From Bryoerythrophyllum caledonicum (taxonomy: Eukaryota > Streptophyta > Bryopsida > Pottiales > Pottiaceae): 64,000 nucleotides of DNA. Location: the NCBI GenBank assembly GCA_963971425.1, contig OZ020517.1, forward strand, positions 29,592,668 to 29,656,667, in the 5' to 3' direction. The notes beneath the pieces are model-generated. The model did no database searches. It saw only the letters and a program-made list of their open reading frames with translations, and had not been told where the DNA came from. The translations under genes and the position numbers were made by a program. This document shows, piece by piece, positions 22,924-32,478 of this stretch (position 1 is the first letter of the stretch; every line of letters begins with the position of its first letter).

Positions 22924-23628
22924 TTAGAGTTTTTGGTTGTAATTTACTATCATAATAAGTTTCCTTTGTTTTTGTATAGCTTCCATATTCATGTAGGCTT
23001 GACCTCTAATTTCATCTGGACGTTCTAGATTATCTAATCTTTCTCTTAGAGATTGTTCATCATCTAATCTTTCAGAAATTGCCACACGTAGAGAAGGTAA
23101 TGTTACTTCTATCGGGAGCATAGCTTCCAATCCATACACTAATTGGAAAGGGGTTGCTTTAGTTGTAGTTTTTATTGTACATCTATATGCCCATAATGCA
23201 TTATTCAACTCATAATCCCAATTAGATGCATTGCCTTGTAATGTCTTAGTGATAATCTTGCAAAGAATACCATTAGACTTCTCAGTTTGTCCATTAGCTC
23301 TAGGGTGATAGGGTGACGACTTACGGTGCTTAATAAAATACTTTTGCAACATTTTCTCAATAGTGTCATTGATGAAATGAGTCCCTCTATCACTTACAAT
23401 TTCTTTTGGACACCCAAACCTAGTGATGATATGTTCATAAATGAATTTTGCCACAGTGTCTGCGTCATCATTTCTAGTGGCAAGGGCCTCTACCCACTTA
23501 GTCACATATTCGGTTGCAACCAAGATATAGCGTTTTTGACCCTCACGACTAGGTGGTTTAATGGGACCTACAAAGTCAATTCCCCATTTTTCAAAAGGAA
23601 TTTGTGCTAAAATTGGTGTGAGTGGCAT
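22924..23628 (-). CDS. Element 2 integrase core
   Basis: 234 codons. Catalytic Asp in GIDFVGPIK, Asp in SDRGTHF and Glu in NGQTEKSN are all present (D, D-35-E type). The final residues after QKQRK are out of frame. Upstream, one in-frame TAA (Gln position) at 23647 separates it from the zinc-binding region. Confidence 0.88.
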   Translation of the reverse strand: MPLTPILAQIPFEKWGIDFVGPIKPPSREGQKRYILVATEYVTKWVEALATRNDDADTVAKFIYEHIITRFGCPKEIVSDRGTHFINDTIEKMLQKYFIKHRKSSPYHPRANGQTEKSNGILCKIITKTLQGNASNWDYELNNALWAYRCTIKTTTKATPFQLVYGLEAMLPIEVTLPSLRVAISERLDDEQSLRERLDNLERPDEIRGQAYMNMEAIQKQRKLIMIVNYNQKL

Positions 23629-23646
23629 AGCCTTAGTGGCTGTCGG

Positions 23647-24009
23647 TTAACCAACTCGCTGGCAAGGATCACATTTTTTAACATAATTAGTGGCATCGGC
23701 AAAAAATGTGGGCCACCAATAGCCTACTCGCAATGCTTTTTGAGCGGTAGCCCAACCCGCAAAATGCCCTCCACAGACATCATCATGACATTCTAATAAT
23801 ATCATTGATACTTCACTAGGATTTACACATCGTCGAAGTACATCATCTTTGCCTTTCTTATAGAGAACACCACTAATCATGGTGTAAGGCAAAGATTGAT
23901 GGACTAGTTTAATTTTATCTTTGCTAGTGTATTCAATAGGAAAAGTAGCCTTAGTTAAATAGTAGATGATGTCGGCATATTCTTTTGGAATTACATCAAG
24001 TACCTCCAC
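23647..24009 (-). CDS. Element 2 integrase zinc-binding region
   Basis: 120 codons with the HHCC-type elements H(D)DVCGGHF and CDPCQ, and GYWWPTF. Part of the same polyprotein, bounded upstream by a TAG and a +1 shift and downstream by the TAA at 23647. Confidence 0.82.
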   Translation of the reverse strand: MEVLDVIPKEYADIIYYLTKATFPIEYTSKDKIKLVHQSLPYTMISGVLYKKGKDDVLRRCVNPSEVSMILLECHDDVCGGHFAGWATAQKALRVGYWWPTFFADATNYVKKCDPCQRVG

Positions 24010-24079
24010 ATCCTCTTTAACAGAAAAGATGTGTGCATCTGGAAAGTTATCATCTATGAACTAGGGATTTATGGTCTCA

Positions 24080-24964
24080 CTAAGTCGAGATAAAAAATCC
24101 GCAATTTTGATGTATTTTCCCTGGTCTGACATTAATGGTAAAATCAAACTCTTGCAATAATAAAACCCACCTTTCAATTCGACCACTTAATTGAGGCTTA
24201 TTGATCATATACTTTAAGGCATCATGATCAGTATGAAAAGTGAATTTATATCCCAATAAATAATGTCTATATTTTTTAACAGAGAAAATCATGCTAAGAC
24301 CTTCTCGTTCAGTTACAGAATAATTCTTTTCTGGGGCATTCAACTGTCGACTTGCAAAGTAAATTGGTCTATCATGACCTTTAGAGTTTTTCTGACTTAA
24401 GACACTTCCAATTGCCATATTAGAAGCATCAACATACACTTCAAAGGGTTTTGTCCAATCTGGGGGAATTAGGACAGGTGCTTTACTAAGGCGACGTTTT
24501 AACTTGTTAAAAGCTTTAGTGCAATCATCTGTCCATACCCTTGGTAGTAAAGTTTGTTTTGTTAAGACATTCAAAGATGCTGCTATAAAAGCAAACTTAT
24601 AAATAAATCTTCTATAATAACCTGTTGCACCTAGAAAGCCTTTTAGTCCCGTGAGATGTTTGAGAATTTCCATTTTAATAATAATGTCTACTTTGTCTGG
24701 GTCAACCGATATTCCCTCTTTTGAAAGATGACCTAATAATTTACCACATACAGTGGCAAACTCAGACTTAGCAGCATTTATGGAGATGCCATACTCTCTA
24801 CATTGATCAAAACATTTCTTTAAATTTTGTGCATAATCTTTCTTAGAACCAAACACACAAAAATCATCTAAAAATATCTCCATAAATTTTCTAAGATATT
24901 TTGTGAAGGCTTGACTCATAACCCTTTGGAATGTTGCCGGAACATTACACAATCCAAATGGCAT
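24080..24964 (-). CDS. Element 2 RT palm and RNase H
   Basis: 294 codons. Starts at the MPFGLCNVP motif; catalytic LDDF replaces YxDD. RNase H includes VYVDAS, TERE and FHTDHDALKYM. The frame breaks near 24100, where an extra T shifts it before the usual ADFLSR-type end. Upstream, a TGA in the D-W-G-T-F motif ends the previous segment. Confidence 0.88.
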   Translation of the reverse strand: MPFGLCNVPATFQRVMSQAFTKYLRKFMEIFLDDFCVFGSKKDYAQNLKKCFDQCREYGISINAAKSEFATVCGKLLGHLSKEGISVDPDKVDIIIKMEILKHLTGLKGFLGATGYYRRFIYKFAFIAASLNVLTKQTLLPRVWTDDCTKAFNKLKRRLSKAPVLIPPDWTKPFEVYVDASNMAIGSVLSQKNSKGHDRPIYFASRQLNAPEKNYSVTEREGLSMIFSVKKYRHYLLGYKFTFHTDHDALKYMINKPQLSGRIERWVLLLQEFDFTINVRPGKIHQNCGFFIST

Positions 24965-25156
24965 GACATTATATGCAAAAGTCCCTCAATCCGTAGTAAA
25001 AGTGGTCAATGGCTTATCTTCTGGGGCAATCTGCACTTGATTATAACCCGAGAATCCATCAAGGAAAGAATAACACTCATGACCCGCTACACCATCGAGG
25101 AATGCATCAGAAAATGGTAAAGGAAAGAAATCTTTCTTAGTGGCTTTGTTCAACTG

Positions 25157-26254
25157 TCAAAAATCCTGACAAATACGGATCTTACCATTCTTTTTAGGTA
25201 CTATGACAATAGGTGACACCCATTCACTAAATGGCACGGGATAAATGAAATGACACTCTAGTAATTTATCAATTTCCTCTTTAACCATTAGAGAATACTT
25301 TGGGTTCATCCTATATTGCCTTTGCCTAACAAGTTTAGCATCCACTTCTAGGATAATTCGATGTTGACAAACATCAGGAGGTATGCCTTTCAAGTCTTTA
25401 TAAATCCAAGCAAAGGCATCTTTCTCCTTCTTAAAGAATTCCAACCATTCTTCATATTCTTTAGAACTGAATTCATCATATATTTTAATAGGCTTAGGAT
25501 CTTCCGTAGTGCCTAAATTTAATTCTATAGTATTTTTTACTAAAGGTCGAACACTAGATGTTTTCTTATCACCTAGCAACTCATCCGAGTCTGACACATA
25601 AGGAATTTCCTTATCTGACTCTCCCTCAGTAGTAATGTTAAAAATAGGAGCATTTTGCCATACTTCAATAGCTGCATCCGAATCATCAATTTGACTAGGA
25701 GGGACAAAATACTCTCCAGGACTTAAACCTTTAAACGTAGGCATGTCCTGGACAACATTAGTATCTTCAGGCTCAGATTTTGAGTTTGGATCAGTAGTCC
25801 ATTCTGAGGCATCATCTTGAGTCTCACCGTGATAGTTTGCAGGGAACATAGGAAGAATAATTTTACTTTTGCCCTTCCCAATTGTCAAAGTTCCCTTGCC
25901 CCAATCGTCCTTGGCTTTAGCTATTGACAACCAAGGTCTGCCAAGGAGAATAGGATATGTGGAAATAGACTCACTCACCTTAAAGACAATATAGTCAATT
26001 TTATAATCAATTCCACCAATTATTGTATTTAATTGTATCAATTTTTCCAAAGGTTTTACTCTACTTTGATCGGCCATTCTTAAAATAATAGGAGTAGGTG
26101 CTATGTTAGTTATGCCTAACTCTTCCATAGTATCAACACTCGTAAGGTAGATACTACTCCCACTATCAATTTGGACTCCATCAATTAAAGTTCCATCTAT
26201 AATTACATCGACTGTAGGTGCACCTGGATCTAGAGAGATATCATGAACGTTCAC
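25157..26254 (-). CDS. Element 2 protease and RT fingers
   Basis: 365 codons. An aspartic protease with IDSGSS and LLGRPWL, an acidic linker, then RT N-terminal motifs YRMNPKYS, SEWVSPIVIV and KIRICQDF. It ends at a TGA where family members have Arg in the DFRxLN motif. The region 24965-25156 continues the same frame through FLDGFSGYNQ before a second TGA. Confidence 0.87.
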   Translation of the reverse strand: MNVHDISLDPGAPTVDVIIDGTLIDGVQIDSGSSIYLTSVDTMEELGITNIAPTPIILRMADQSRVKPLEKLIQLNTIIGGIDYKIDYIVFKVSESISTYPILLGRPWLSIAKAKDDWGKGTLTIGKGKSKIILPMFPANYHGETQDDASEWTTDPNSKSEPEDTNVVQDMPTFKGLSPGEYFVPPSQIDDSDAAIEVWQNAPIFNITTEGESDKEIPYVSDSDELLGDKKTSSVRPLVKNTIELNLGTTEDPKPIKIYDEFSSKEYEEWLEFFKKEKDAFAWIYKDLKGIPPDVCQHRIILEVDAKLVRQRQYRMNPKYSLMVKEEIDKLLECHFIYPVPFSEWVSPIVIVPKKNGKIRICQDF

Positions 26255-26286
26255 AATTTCGGGTTGAGATTTACTTATTTCCTTAT

Positions 26287-26595
26287 TTATTTTTTGTTTA
26301 GTTTTTTAACATTGTCCTCCTCTTGTATTTTTGCTCTCTTTCTAATTAGAGAAGATGTTAACTCATTCTTACAATAAGGTGACAATGCAAGTAATTGTCT
26401 CAAAGAAATTTGAGGTTGTAATCTATCTAAATCTGTGAGAATATCATATGGATGCATACCCACTGCTAATCTCATAATTCTATTATGTTTTCTCTTTTTT
26501 AAAGACATAGATGATTCCTTTACTATCTTTTTTGAAGGCTTATAAAAAGTAGGTTGTTCCAATGGTTTCATGGAAGTACTTGTTTTTTTCCACAT
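26287..26595 (-). CDS. Element 2 gag-protease linker, frameshifted
   Basis: 102 codons overlapping 26540-27703 in another frame. The shift maps to an A-run (GGAAAAAAAC) near 26590. The content (GMHPYDILTDLDRLQPQIS) is a linker often seen before gypsy protease. A second shift in A-rich sequence near 26290 separates it from the protease. Confidence 0.65.
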   Translation of the reverse strand: MWKKTSTSMKPLEQPTFYKPSKKIVKESSMSLKKRKHNRIMRLAVGMHPYDILTDLDRLQPQISLRQLLALSPYCKNELTSSLIRKRAKIQEEDNVKKLNKK

Positions 26596-27703
26596 TTGGA
26601 ATTATAGGTACAACTTTTTCTGGCAAAAGAGGTGTTATAGGTACTTGAGTAGGATTTTCCCGAGAATCACTACTTGTCATCTCTATTATTTGTGGTGATG
26701 GTTTAAGAACTTCTGGTCTTTTTAGTATACTTGACATATCTCTAGCAAGCACAGGATTAAGTTTTACTTTGCTATAATCACTCTTTGAACTACTAACGGG
26801 TTCTTTTTCAAGGGCCTTCTTGGCTTGGGATCTAGTGATAAAAATATCTTGAGGTGTATCAATTGCCATATAATTAATATTTCTAGTATTATAAGACTCT
26901 ATTTCTTGAATTTGAACTTGTTTCCTAACATTAGGGAACTCAGTAATTATGGCTGTGCAAAAGGTAGAAACATGCCCTGTTTGCTCACATCTTCCACATA
27001 AGGGATTAAAACCAACTTGTTGGCGTGCATTTGTGCATTCCCTAGAATAATGGCCTGGTTCTCCACATCTATAACATACTACTTCTTTGTTTCTATCTTG
27101 GTTAGGTCCTCCCCAAACTTGGTGTTGACTGTAACCATTATTTCCTCTCGGATGGTTATTATTATTTCCTGGCCTGGTGAAAGGTTGTTTGGATGTAATT
27201 CTATTAGGTTGTTTTTGGTTATTATTTTGAGAAGGTTGCTCTCGTACTAGGGCCTTTACTTCCTTAATATTTCTACAAGTAGTTATATCATGGCCCTTAG
27301 CACCGCAATAAGCACATTTAAGCTTAGGTGTTCCTCCTATAGGATATTTACATTCGGTGGCCAAGTGTCCATGTCCCTTACAATTACTACACCAAATATT
27401 AATTCGTTGATTAGTAGCCTTAGGTCTCTTATTTTTACCTTCATTAACTTGGACTGACAATTCTCTAAATTGTTTTTGTAAGGCTTGTAGTTCATTTTCC
27501 TCATGATTTGGAGGCATCAACGCAAGTTGTTGCTCTCTAGGATGAGGTGGTCCTTGTATAGTTAATTGGGGTTGACTAGATATTGACCTAAGATAATAAT
27601 CTCTTCCACTATTATCCATCCCATATTGAGTAGATACAGACAAAAGATATGGATCCTGATATGGAATCATTTTTGCCTGTAACAACATATAAGATCGCTG
27701 CAT
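26540..27703 (-). CDS. Element 2 gag, nucleocapsid part with four CCHC knuckles
   Basis: 387 codons. Four CX2CX4HX4C knuckles are visible: CSNCKGHGHLATEC, CAYCGAKGHDITTC, CYRCGEPGHYSREC and CGRCEQTGHVSTFC. Four is more than the one or two common in plant gypsy gag. It is joined in frame to 27713-29227 through a single TGA. RNA packaging is the expected role. Confidence 0.87.
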   Translation of the reverse strand: MQRSYMLLQAKMIPYQDPYLLSVSTQYGMDNSGRDYYLRSISSQPQLTIQGPPHPREQQLALMPPNHEENELQALQKQFRELSVQVNEGKNKRPKATNQRINIWCSNCKGHGHLATECKYPIGGTPKLKCAYCGAKGHDITTCRNIKEVKALVREQPSQNNNQKQPNRITSKQPFTRPGNNNNHPRGNNGYSQHQVWGGPNQDRNKEVVCYRCGEPGHYSRECTNARQQVGFNPLCGRCEQTGHVSTFCTAIITEFPNVRKQVQIQEIESYNTRNINYMAIDTPQDIFITRSQAKKALEKEPVSSSKSDYSKVKLNPVLARDMSSILKRPEVLKPSPQIIEMTSSDSRENPTQVPITPLLPEKVVPIIPNVEKNKYFHETIGTTYFL

Positions 27704-27712
27704 AGCAGCTTC

Positions 27713-29227
27713 TCAATATCTAGCAACTTCATATGCTGCACTTAAATTTGTTGGGTTGGAAAGTTTAACCTGGTATATACACATAGGATCTAATAAACCT
27801 CTGGTAAAGGTATTAGTGATCCATGCTTCTGGCATATTATGATCTCGCCATCTATTCAATAAGTTTCTAAGCCGAGTATAATATCCGGCTATAGTTTCTG
27901 TGGGATACATTTGAAAACTTTGCAACTGATCCTGCAAAGTATTATGATAAGACTGGGGTCTAAACCTGGTAAAAAATGCTTCTTTTAAGGCATCCCAGTT
28001 TATTGGTTGAAGATCTAATGCCGCATACCACCTCTGAGCTTCCCCTAGTAAATTACCAGGAAAACTAGTAATATACTTATCAATTGCTAAATTATTAGCT
28101 ATTGCTACTACTTGAAATCTTTCCAAGTAGGAATCTCGATCTTCTCCCAAATCACAATAGAATATGGGAAATTGAGCTATATTAAGCATCCTATGATGTG
28201 CCATAGCAATGGGATCAACCAAAGGGTTGTCAGGAGTAGGAGGGGTTGAAGGTGGTGAGGATAGTGAGGACCTACTAGAGGTAGAATTAGTAGAAGAAGA
28301 GTCAAAAGGAGAAGCCCTCCCAGAAGTATGTGAGGAATGTCCAGCTGGACTTTCTTCTCTAATTGGTGGTTCTGAGTGCTCTTCTTCTTTACTTTCACTA
28401 TTAAATAAACTTTCACCTTCTTTAGGCTCACTTTGCTCACCTACATCTAACTTTTCCTCTTTAATAGGATTATACTTAAATTCCTCTCCTTCCACACTAG
28501 ATTGGTCAATCTCTTCTTGTATGTCAAAGTTTAAAGTGGTAGGTCTAAGAATTTGGATAAAAGCTTCTAATAATTCCTTACGAAACTTATGTTTTTCTTC
28601 TTCATTCTCTAATGGTCTGTTATTCAGAAAATGGTCAATAGATTTTTTGGCTTCACTGTGAGTAAATATTGGTATTTTCAACTTTGACTCAAATTTTTGG
28701 GCAAAAGTACTTGGATAGAGAATCTCAAAGTTTGTTTGGTTTGAGGAGTTACCTACTTTGTAGGTACAATTTATTGTTAAAGAATGTGGTATGGGGGTTC
28801 TAAACAATTGCTCTAACTCATCAAGTTGTTGATCATGAATGTTAGATTTTTCATCTACTTCTCTCTCTTTTGAGGATTCGTCCTTTTCTAACGGAATAGA
28901 CGAAGCTTTCTTGCTTTGGGTCTCCCAATCTTCTTCTTTAGGACTATTAGAACAACAAGAGTGTGTGGTGTATTTTTTATCTTTTCTTTTTCCTACATAT
29001 TCCTTTCTATGATTCTTTAAGGCTGCGAGTACTAACTCTTCTGGGATAAACTGTGCTGTTTTTGTTTCTGATTGAGGAGAGTTTGGAGGATTGGGTAGTG
29101 TTTTATATGTTTTGTTCCTTTTAGCTTGTCTCAATGCCTTTTCTAAGGCTAGTTCTATTTCCTCATCTAGTTTGAAGGAAGAAGGAGTTGTAACATTATT
29201 AAAGGTAGGATTATGTACTCCTAACAC
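27713..29227 (-). CDS. Element 2 gag, matrix/capsid part
   Basis: 504 codons from a GTG; a true ATG start may lie upstream around 29317 in another frame (MSGKDKEKR). It has a charged, Ser-rich N-terminal region, then a Retrotrans_gag-like capsid (GEAQRWYAALDLQP, FFTRFRPQSYH, GYYTRLRNLLNRW). It ends in a TGA and the frame continues as the nucleocapsid part. Confidence 0.85.
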   Translation of the reverse strand: MLGVHNPTFNNVTTPSSFKLDEEIELALEKALRQAKRNKTYKTLPNPPNSPQSETKTAQFIPEELVLAALKNHRKEYVGKRKDKKYTTHSCCSNSPKEEDWETQSKKASSIPLEKDESSKEREVDEKSNIHDQQLDELEQLFRTPIPHSLTINCTYKVGNSSNQTNFEILYPSTFAQKFESKLKIPIFTHSEAKKSIDHFLNNRPLENEEEKHKFRKELLEAFIQILRPTTLNFDIQEEIDQSSVEGEEFKYNPIKEEKLDVGEQSEPKEGESLFNSESKEEEHSEPPIREESPAGHSSHTSGRASPFDSSSTNSTSSRSSLSSPPSTPPTPDNPLVDPIAMAHHRMLNIAQFPIFYCDLGEDRDSYLERFQVVAIANNLAIDKYITSFPGNLLGEAQRWYAALDLQPINWDALKEAFFTRFRPQSYHNTLQDQLQSFQMYPTETIAGYYTRLRNLLNRWRDHNMPEAWITNTFTRGLLDPMCIYQVKLSNPTNLSAAYEVARY

Positions 29228-29377
29228 TATGGTGGTTGTTTCCTCTCTACCCTTTTCTTATAACGTTGAGCTCTCTCAACTTTTTGTTTTTCTCTTTTTT
29301 CTTTGTCTTTTCCTGACATTAGTAATCCCCATAGGTTTTTTATTTTTATCCTTATTTTGAATTTAATTTTTAGATCT

Positions 29378-29725
29378 TTAATTTAAGCAAAGATAAATTG
29401 CTTCCTCTATAAGATTCATTCCTTCAACTTCCCATGCAATGTTTCGTGGATACTTATACATAGTTAATAAGGCTCCCATTTCATTTTCTCCCAACCATTC
29501 ACTGGCTCTACCTATCAAAAGGTCTATCTCATTTTCGGCTATTTTCAAATATTCCCCATCATAAGGACCTATACGGTGATATGCATAAATTGTAGTGATT
29601 AATCTCCTAATTATTTTCCCACCATTAACTGGGGTACATAAAGGATCACTCTTTTGGTTCATTTTGTCATTGGCGGTACTTGTTTGGTTTTTTTTATGAA
29701 ATTGCAAAGAATTTAACTTGAACAA
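29378..29725 (-). CDS. Small pre-gag ORF D (paralogue of B and C)
   Basis: 115 codons from TTG; the first ATG is at 29662. The shape is shared with C and B: an aromatic/helical start, a central ENEIDLLIGRASEWL, then MYKYP and an EAIYLCLN end. It overlaps C by 13 bp in another frame. Function unknown; helical, acidic, no membrane segment. Confidence 0.6.
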   Translation of the reverse strand: MFKLNSLQFHKKNQTSTANDKMNQKSDPLCTPVNGGKIIRRLITTIYAYHRIGPYDGEYLKIAENEIDLLIGRASEWLGENEMGALLTMYKYPRNIAWEVEGMNLIEEAIYLCLN

Positions 29726-29994
29726 AGGTAGAGAGCTTCCATATATAGGTTTAATTCATTTTCTTTATTTATGGGGTAACTGAAATATGCCAACAATTCC
29801 TCTATCTCAAGTTTACTCAACCACTCTTTTGCCTGTTCAATTAATCTCTCTATTTCAGTTTCTACTATATCCAAATATTTCCTATCCTGACTGATAAAAG
29901 TTTCATAATAAGCTATTCTTGCATACAAGAATTTAAGTGATTTATTTCTTTCACTTTTAGAATCTAGGCGTTCAATTTTTCTCATTTGCTCCAT
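29713..29994 (-). CDS. Small pre-gag ORF C (paralogue of B and D)
   Basis: 93 codons starting MEQMRK. It contains VETEIERLIEQAKEWL, YFSYP and EALYLCSS, lining up with D at nearly every landmark. Its ATG lies inside the end of ORF B (23-bp overlap), an arrangement that could couple translation by reinitiation. Confidence 0.62.
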   Translation of the reverse strand: MEQMRKIERLDSKSERNKSLKFLYARIAYYETFISQDRKYLDIVETEIERLIEQAKEWLSKLEIEELLAYFSYPINKENELNLYMEALYLCSS

Positions 29995-30280
29995 TCAGGT
30001 AACAATAGTGACGCCAATCAGTCAGTGTAAATTGTTCTATCTTAAATTCTCGTGACAATGGTTCCATTATTAATTCTCTCGGGTAATTGAATTTTTGTAA
30101 GAAAGTATTGATGATTTTTTTTCTATTAATGGAATGTTGATTGTTTTCTTTAATGCGTTGTATTTCTGTCCCCAAAAGTCTAAATAATTTCCCCTCATTG
30201 TATTGAATTTTAGAATAAATTATTAATAATCTTTTCAACCTTGTCCGTTGTTCCTTAAAAGTTTCATTTGAGGAACTCAT
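29972..30280 (-). CDS. Small pre-gag ORF B (divergent paralogue of C and D)
   Basis: 102 codons starting MSSSNE. The landmarks LGTEIQRI, FNYP and HYCYLN correspond to those in C and D, but the middle is more diverged. It is in frame with ORF A, separated by a single TAA and three bases before its ATG. Confidence 0.58.
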   Translation of the reverse strand: MSSSNETFKEQRTRLKRLLIIYSKIQYNEGKLFRLLGTEIQRIKENNQHSINRKKIINTFLQKFNYPRELIMEPLSREFKIEQFTLTDWRHYCYLNGANEKN

Positions 30281-30283
30281 TTT

Positions 30284-30802
30284 TTAAATACATAATAAAT
30301 CAAAAGCTACACTAACGGGGACTTCTTGATCTTTAGATAAGAAATCGGAAAAGAATACTTTGCTCTCAAAGTTTTGTTTACTATAAACAAAGATATAAGT
30401 TTCTTGATTAAACTTGTATCCGTTCCAAGCCCCTATGCCTCTAGAAATTAATGGTTGTGTTTGAAGTTTTAATCTACCGTATTGGGCAAAAAGGTAGTGT
30501 AGTTGATATTTTAAATATAAAGTCTTTTTGTTGACAATTACTTCATTAAAACCCTCACCCTTACTCCATACTTTGTTTAAAATTAATTGTTTAATTTCTA
30601 AGGGTAGTTGTCCAAATTTTTCATTAAATGATTGATTAATTTTTGGATGTGCCCCATAAAATTGAAATCTTTGTCCGTAATACACACCTCTATAGACACG
30701 ATAAAGGGCGCTAAACAAATATGGACCACTCAAGAAGTCCCTCAATGCTTCTTCAGAAACCTCCCATGGAAAAGTAGACATGTTGTAACAACATGTCTTC
30801 AC
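30284..30802 (-). CDS. Small pre-gag ORF A, unknown protein
   Basis: 172 codons, starting about 210 nt inside the primer site. It has an aromatic-rich N-terminus (SALYRVYRGVYYGQRF), then LPLEIKQLILNKVW, which recalls an F-box-like or helical segment, and a C-terminal part with GIGAWNGYKF. I do not recognise the family. Being first after the LTR, it would be translated first from the genomic RNA. Confidence 0.58.
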   Translation of the reverse strand: MKTCCYNMSTFPWEVSEEALRDFLSGPYLFSALYRVYRGVYYGQRFQFYGAHPKINQSFNEKFGQLPLEIKQLILNKVWSKGEGFNEVIVNKKTLYLKYQLHYLFAQYGRLKLQTQPLISRGIGAWNGYKFNQETYIFVYSKQNFESKVFFSDFLSKDQEVPVSVAFDLLCI

Positions 30803-31014
30803 TCTTTACTAAAAGTTTTTTATTTTATATTTTTATCTTATTTAATTTTTTTTAATAATTTTTTAAAAATTTTAATAAAAAAAATTAAATAATTTTTTCA
30901 GTAATTCCAAAGTTTATAAATTCACACAAAACTAAATGCTATGGTAGTTTACTTAAGTAATTGACTTAAGTTTGACAGCTTTCCTAATTAAAATTACTTA
31001 AAAACTTGACAGTA

Positions 31015-31035
31015 CCATCCCCAGCATGGTCCCCA
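31015..31035 (-). promoter_or_regulatory. Candidate primer-binding site of element 2
   Basis: On the minus strand, TGGGGACCATGCTGGGGA is followed by TGG. It resembles a decayed TGGCGCC…GGGGA tRNA-Asp-type site in about 14 of 19 positions. It lies 6 nt inside the LTR edge at 31042, where a primer site should be. Confidence 0.5.
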
Positions 31036-31404
31036 AAAAAATGTAGAGTGGTTTTTCACCACTCTAATAAAACACCCAAGTGTATCCATACCTCATAGGA
31101 TTCGTTACGGGGATGATCATATGCCTAGTTTTAAGTAATTGGAGATTAATTGTGTCATTAAAGCTATCTTTTTGGTTAATTCTTAAGGTTATCTATCTAT
31201 CTTTAGGAAATTAGGGTTGTTAGCATCACTCTTAAGGGATCCACAAACAAAGTCTACACCCCAAGGATCTCTCGTGCCTTAAGTAGGTACATTAGTCCTT
31301 TTAAGATTGTGCTTATGCCACTATTTCTTAAACACTTGCCACACTGGGCTAATGGAAGTTTCCATTAAGTCTCATTGCATTGGTTCTATAATTACAGTCT
31401 TTAA

Positions 31405-32327
31405 CCCCTAAAAGACAATTGTCCCAAAACGGGTTTTTTGAGAATTTGGGCAGGTTCCTATGATGTCAATTTTAGATATATTTTATTGAAACTTTTTTTG
31501 AAGGTGTGGTAATGTTAGAGCTTCATGGGGATCTAATTTATTCATCATTTGGACATTGGAAAAAAAAAATATGATGCCCAAAGTAAAAATTCCTACTCGT
31601 CGGGCACCTCGGGCAACATAGTAAAAACACTCCATTATTTATGAATTTTTTTTACAAGAAGCTAATATTATACTATTTGGTGATTTTGAAAAAAAAACTA
31701 CTTTTGGAATTGATGTCTTTTTTTAAAAGAGAATCAAAGTTCTCACACCTTTTCGGGCAAGGTGCCAAAAAAAAATCTTCTTTGCCATATAAAAGATAGA
31801 GATTTTTTTTTTTTGTACTTTTAATTTTTTCTACTTTGAAAAGGAGTATGAAACTTTGATTTCACCGTTTGGATTTTGAATTTTCAAGATCCACAATTTA
31901 CAAAAAAAAAATATGCAAATAAGCAAGTTTTAAATCCCTTCTACTTGCAATACTAATTTGAGAATGCTACACACTATTTTTTCATTTGAAATTTGGGGAA
32001 AGTATAGCTTATATGGTCTATTTTTATTTGGTAAAATCTCCTCAAAAGAAAAGATGCAAGAGATATTTTTTCACGAGGAAACAAAGTGTGCTGATCGTGT
32101 TTTGAATGGTCCCAAAATGACTATGTTTTTCACTTCAAATACTATAATCTTCTAATTCATATGGTGAAAAAATTTGAGAAAATTACCACTTGTTTTAGTC
32201 ATACTCTAAATTAATATCTTAAGGTTAAAAATAGTAATGGAAGATTTTTTTACTCTTACCTTCTCTTTTACTAGAATATGTAGTTTTGAAGTGTTTTTGA
32301 CAAGAAAATCGCAAAGAATTTTAGGGG
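31405..32327 (-). mobile_element. MITE-like element A with TTAA target duplication (piggyBac-type ends)
   Basis: Starts CCCCTAAAAGAC and ends …TTTTAGGGG, flanked on both sides by TTAA (31401-31404 and 32328-32331). It has no meaningful ORF. Internal sequence (cgggcaa…, accgtttggatt) matches the 925-bp element at 46980-47904 in inverted orientation. TTAA duplications and CCC termini fit the piggyBac superfamily; a non-autonomous copy is inferred. Confidence 0.75.
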
Positions 32328-32478
32328 TTAAGAATTCAAATTCTTACCTCATGCAAAATTGCTCCAGTTTTCACGTCCGTCCACTAAATCCACGTAATCA
32401 CGTTCTTAAAACAAGGGTTAGTCTCAAAAATCAGATACACAAGTTAACTTAAGTCTTAAGGAGTTTCAGCTCTTAAGC

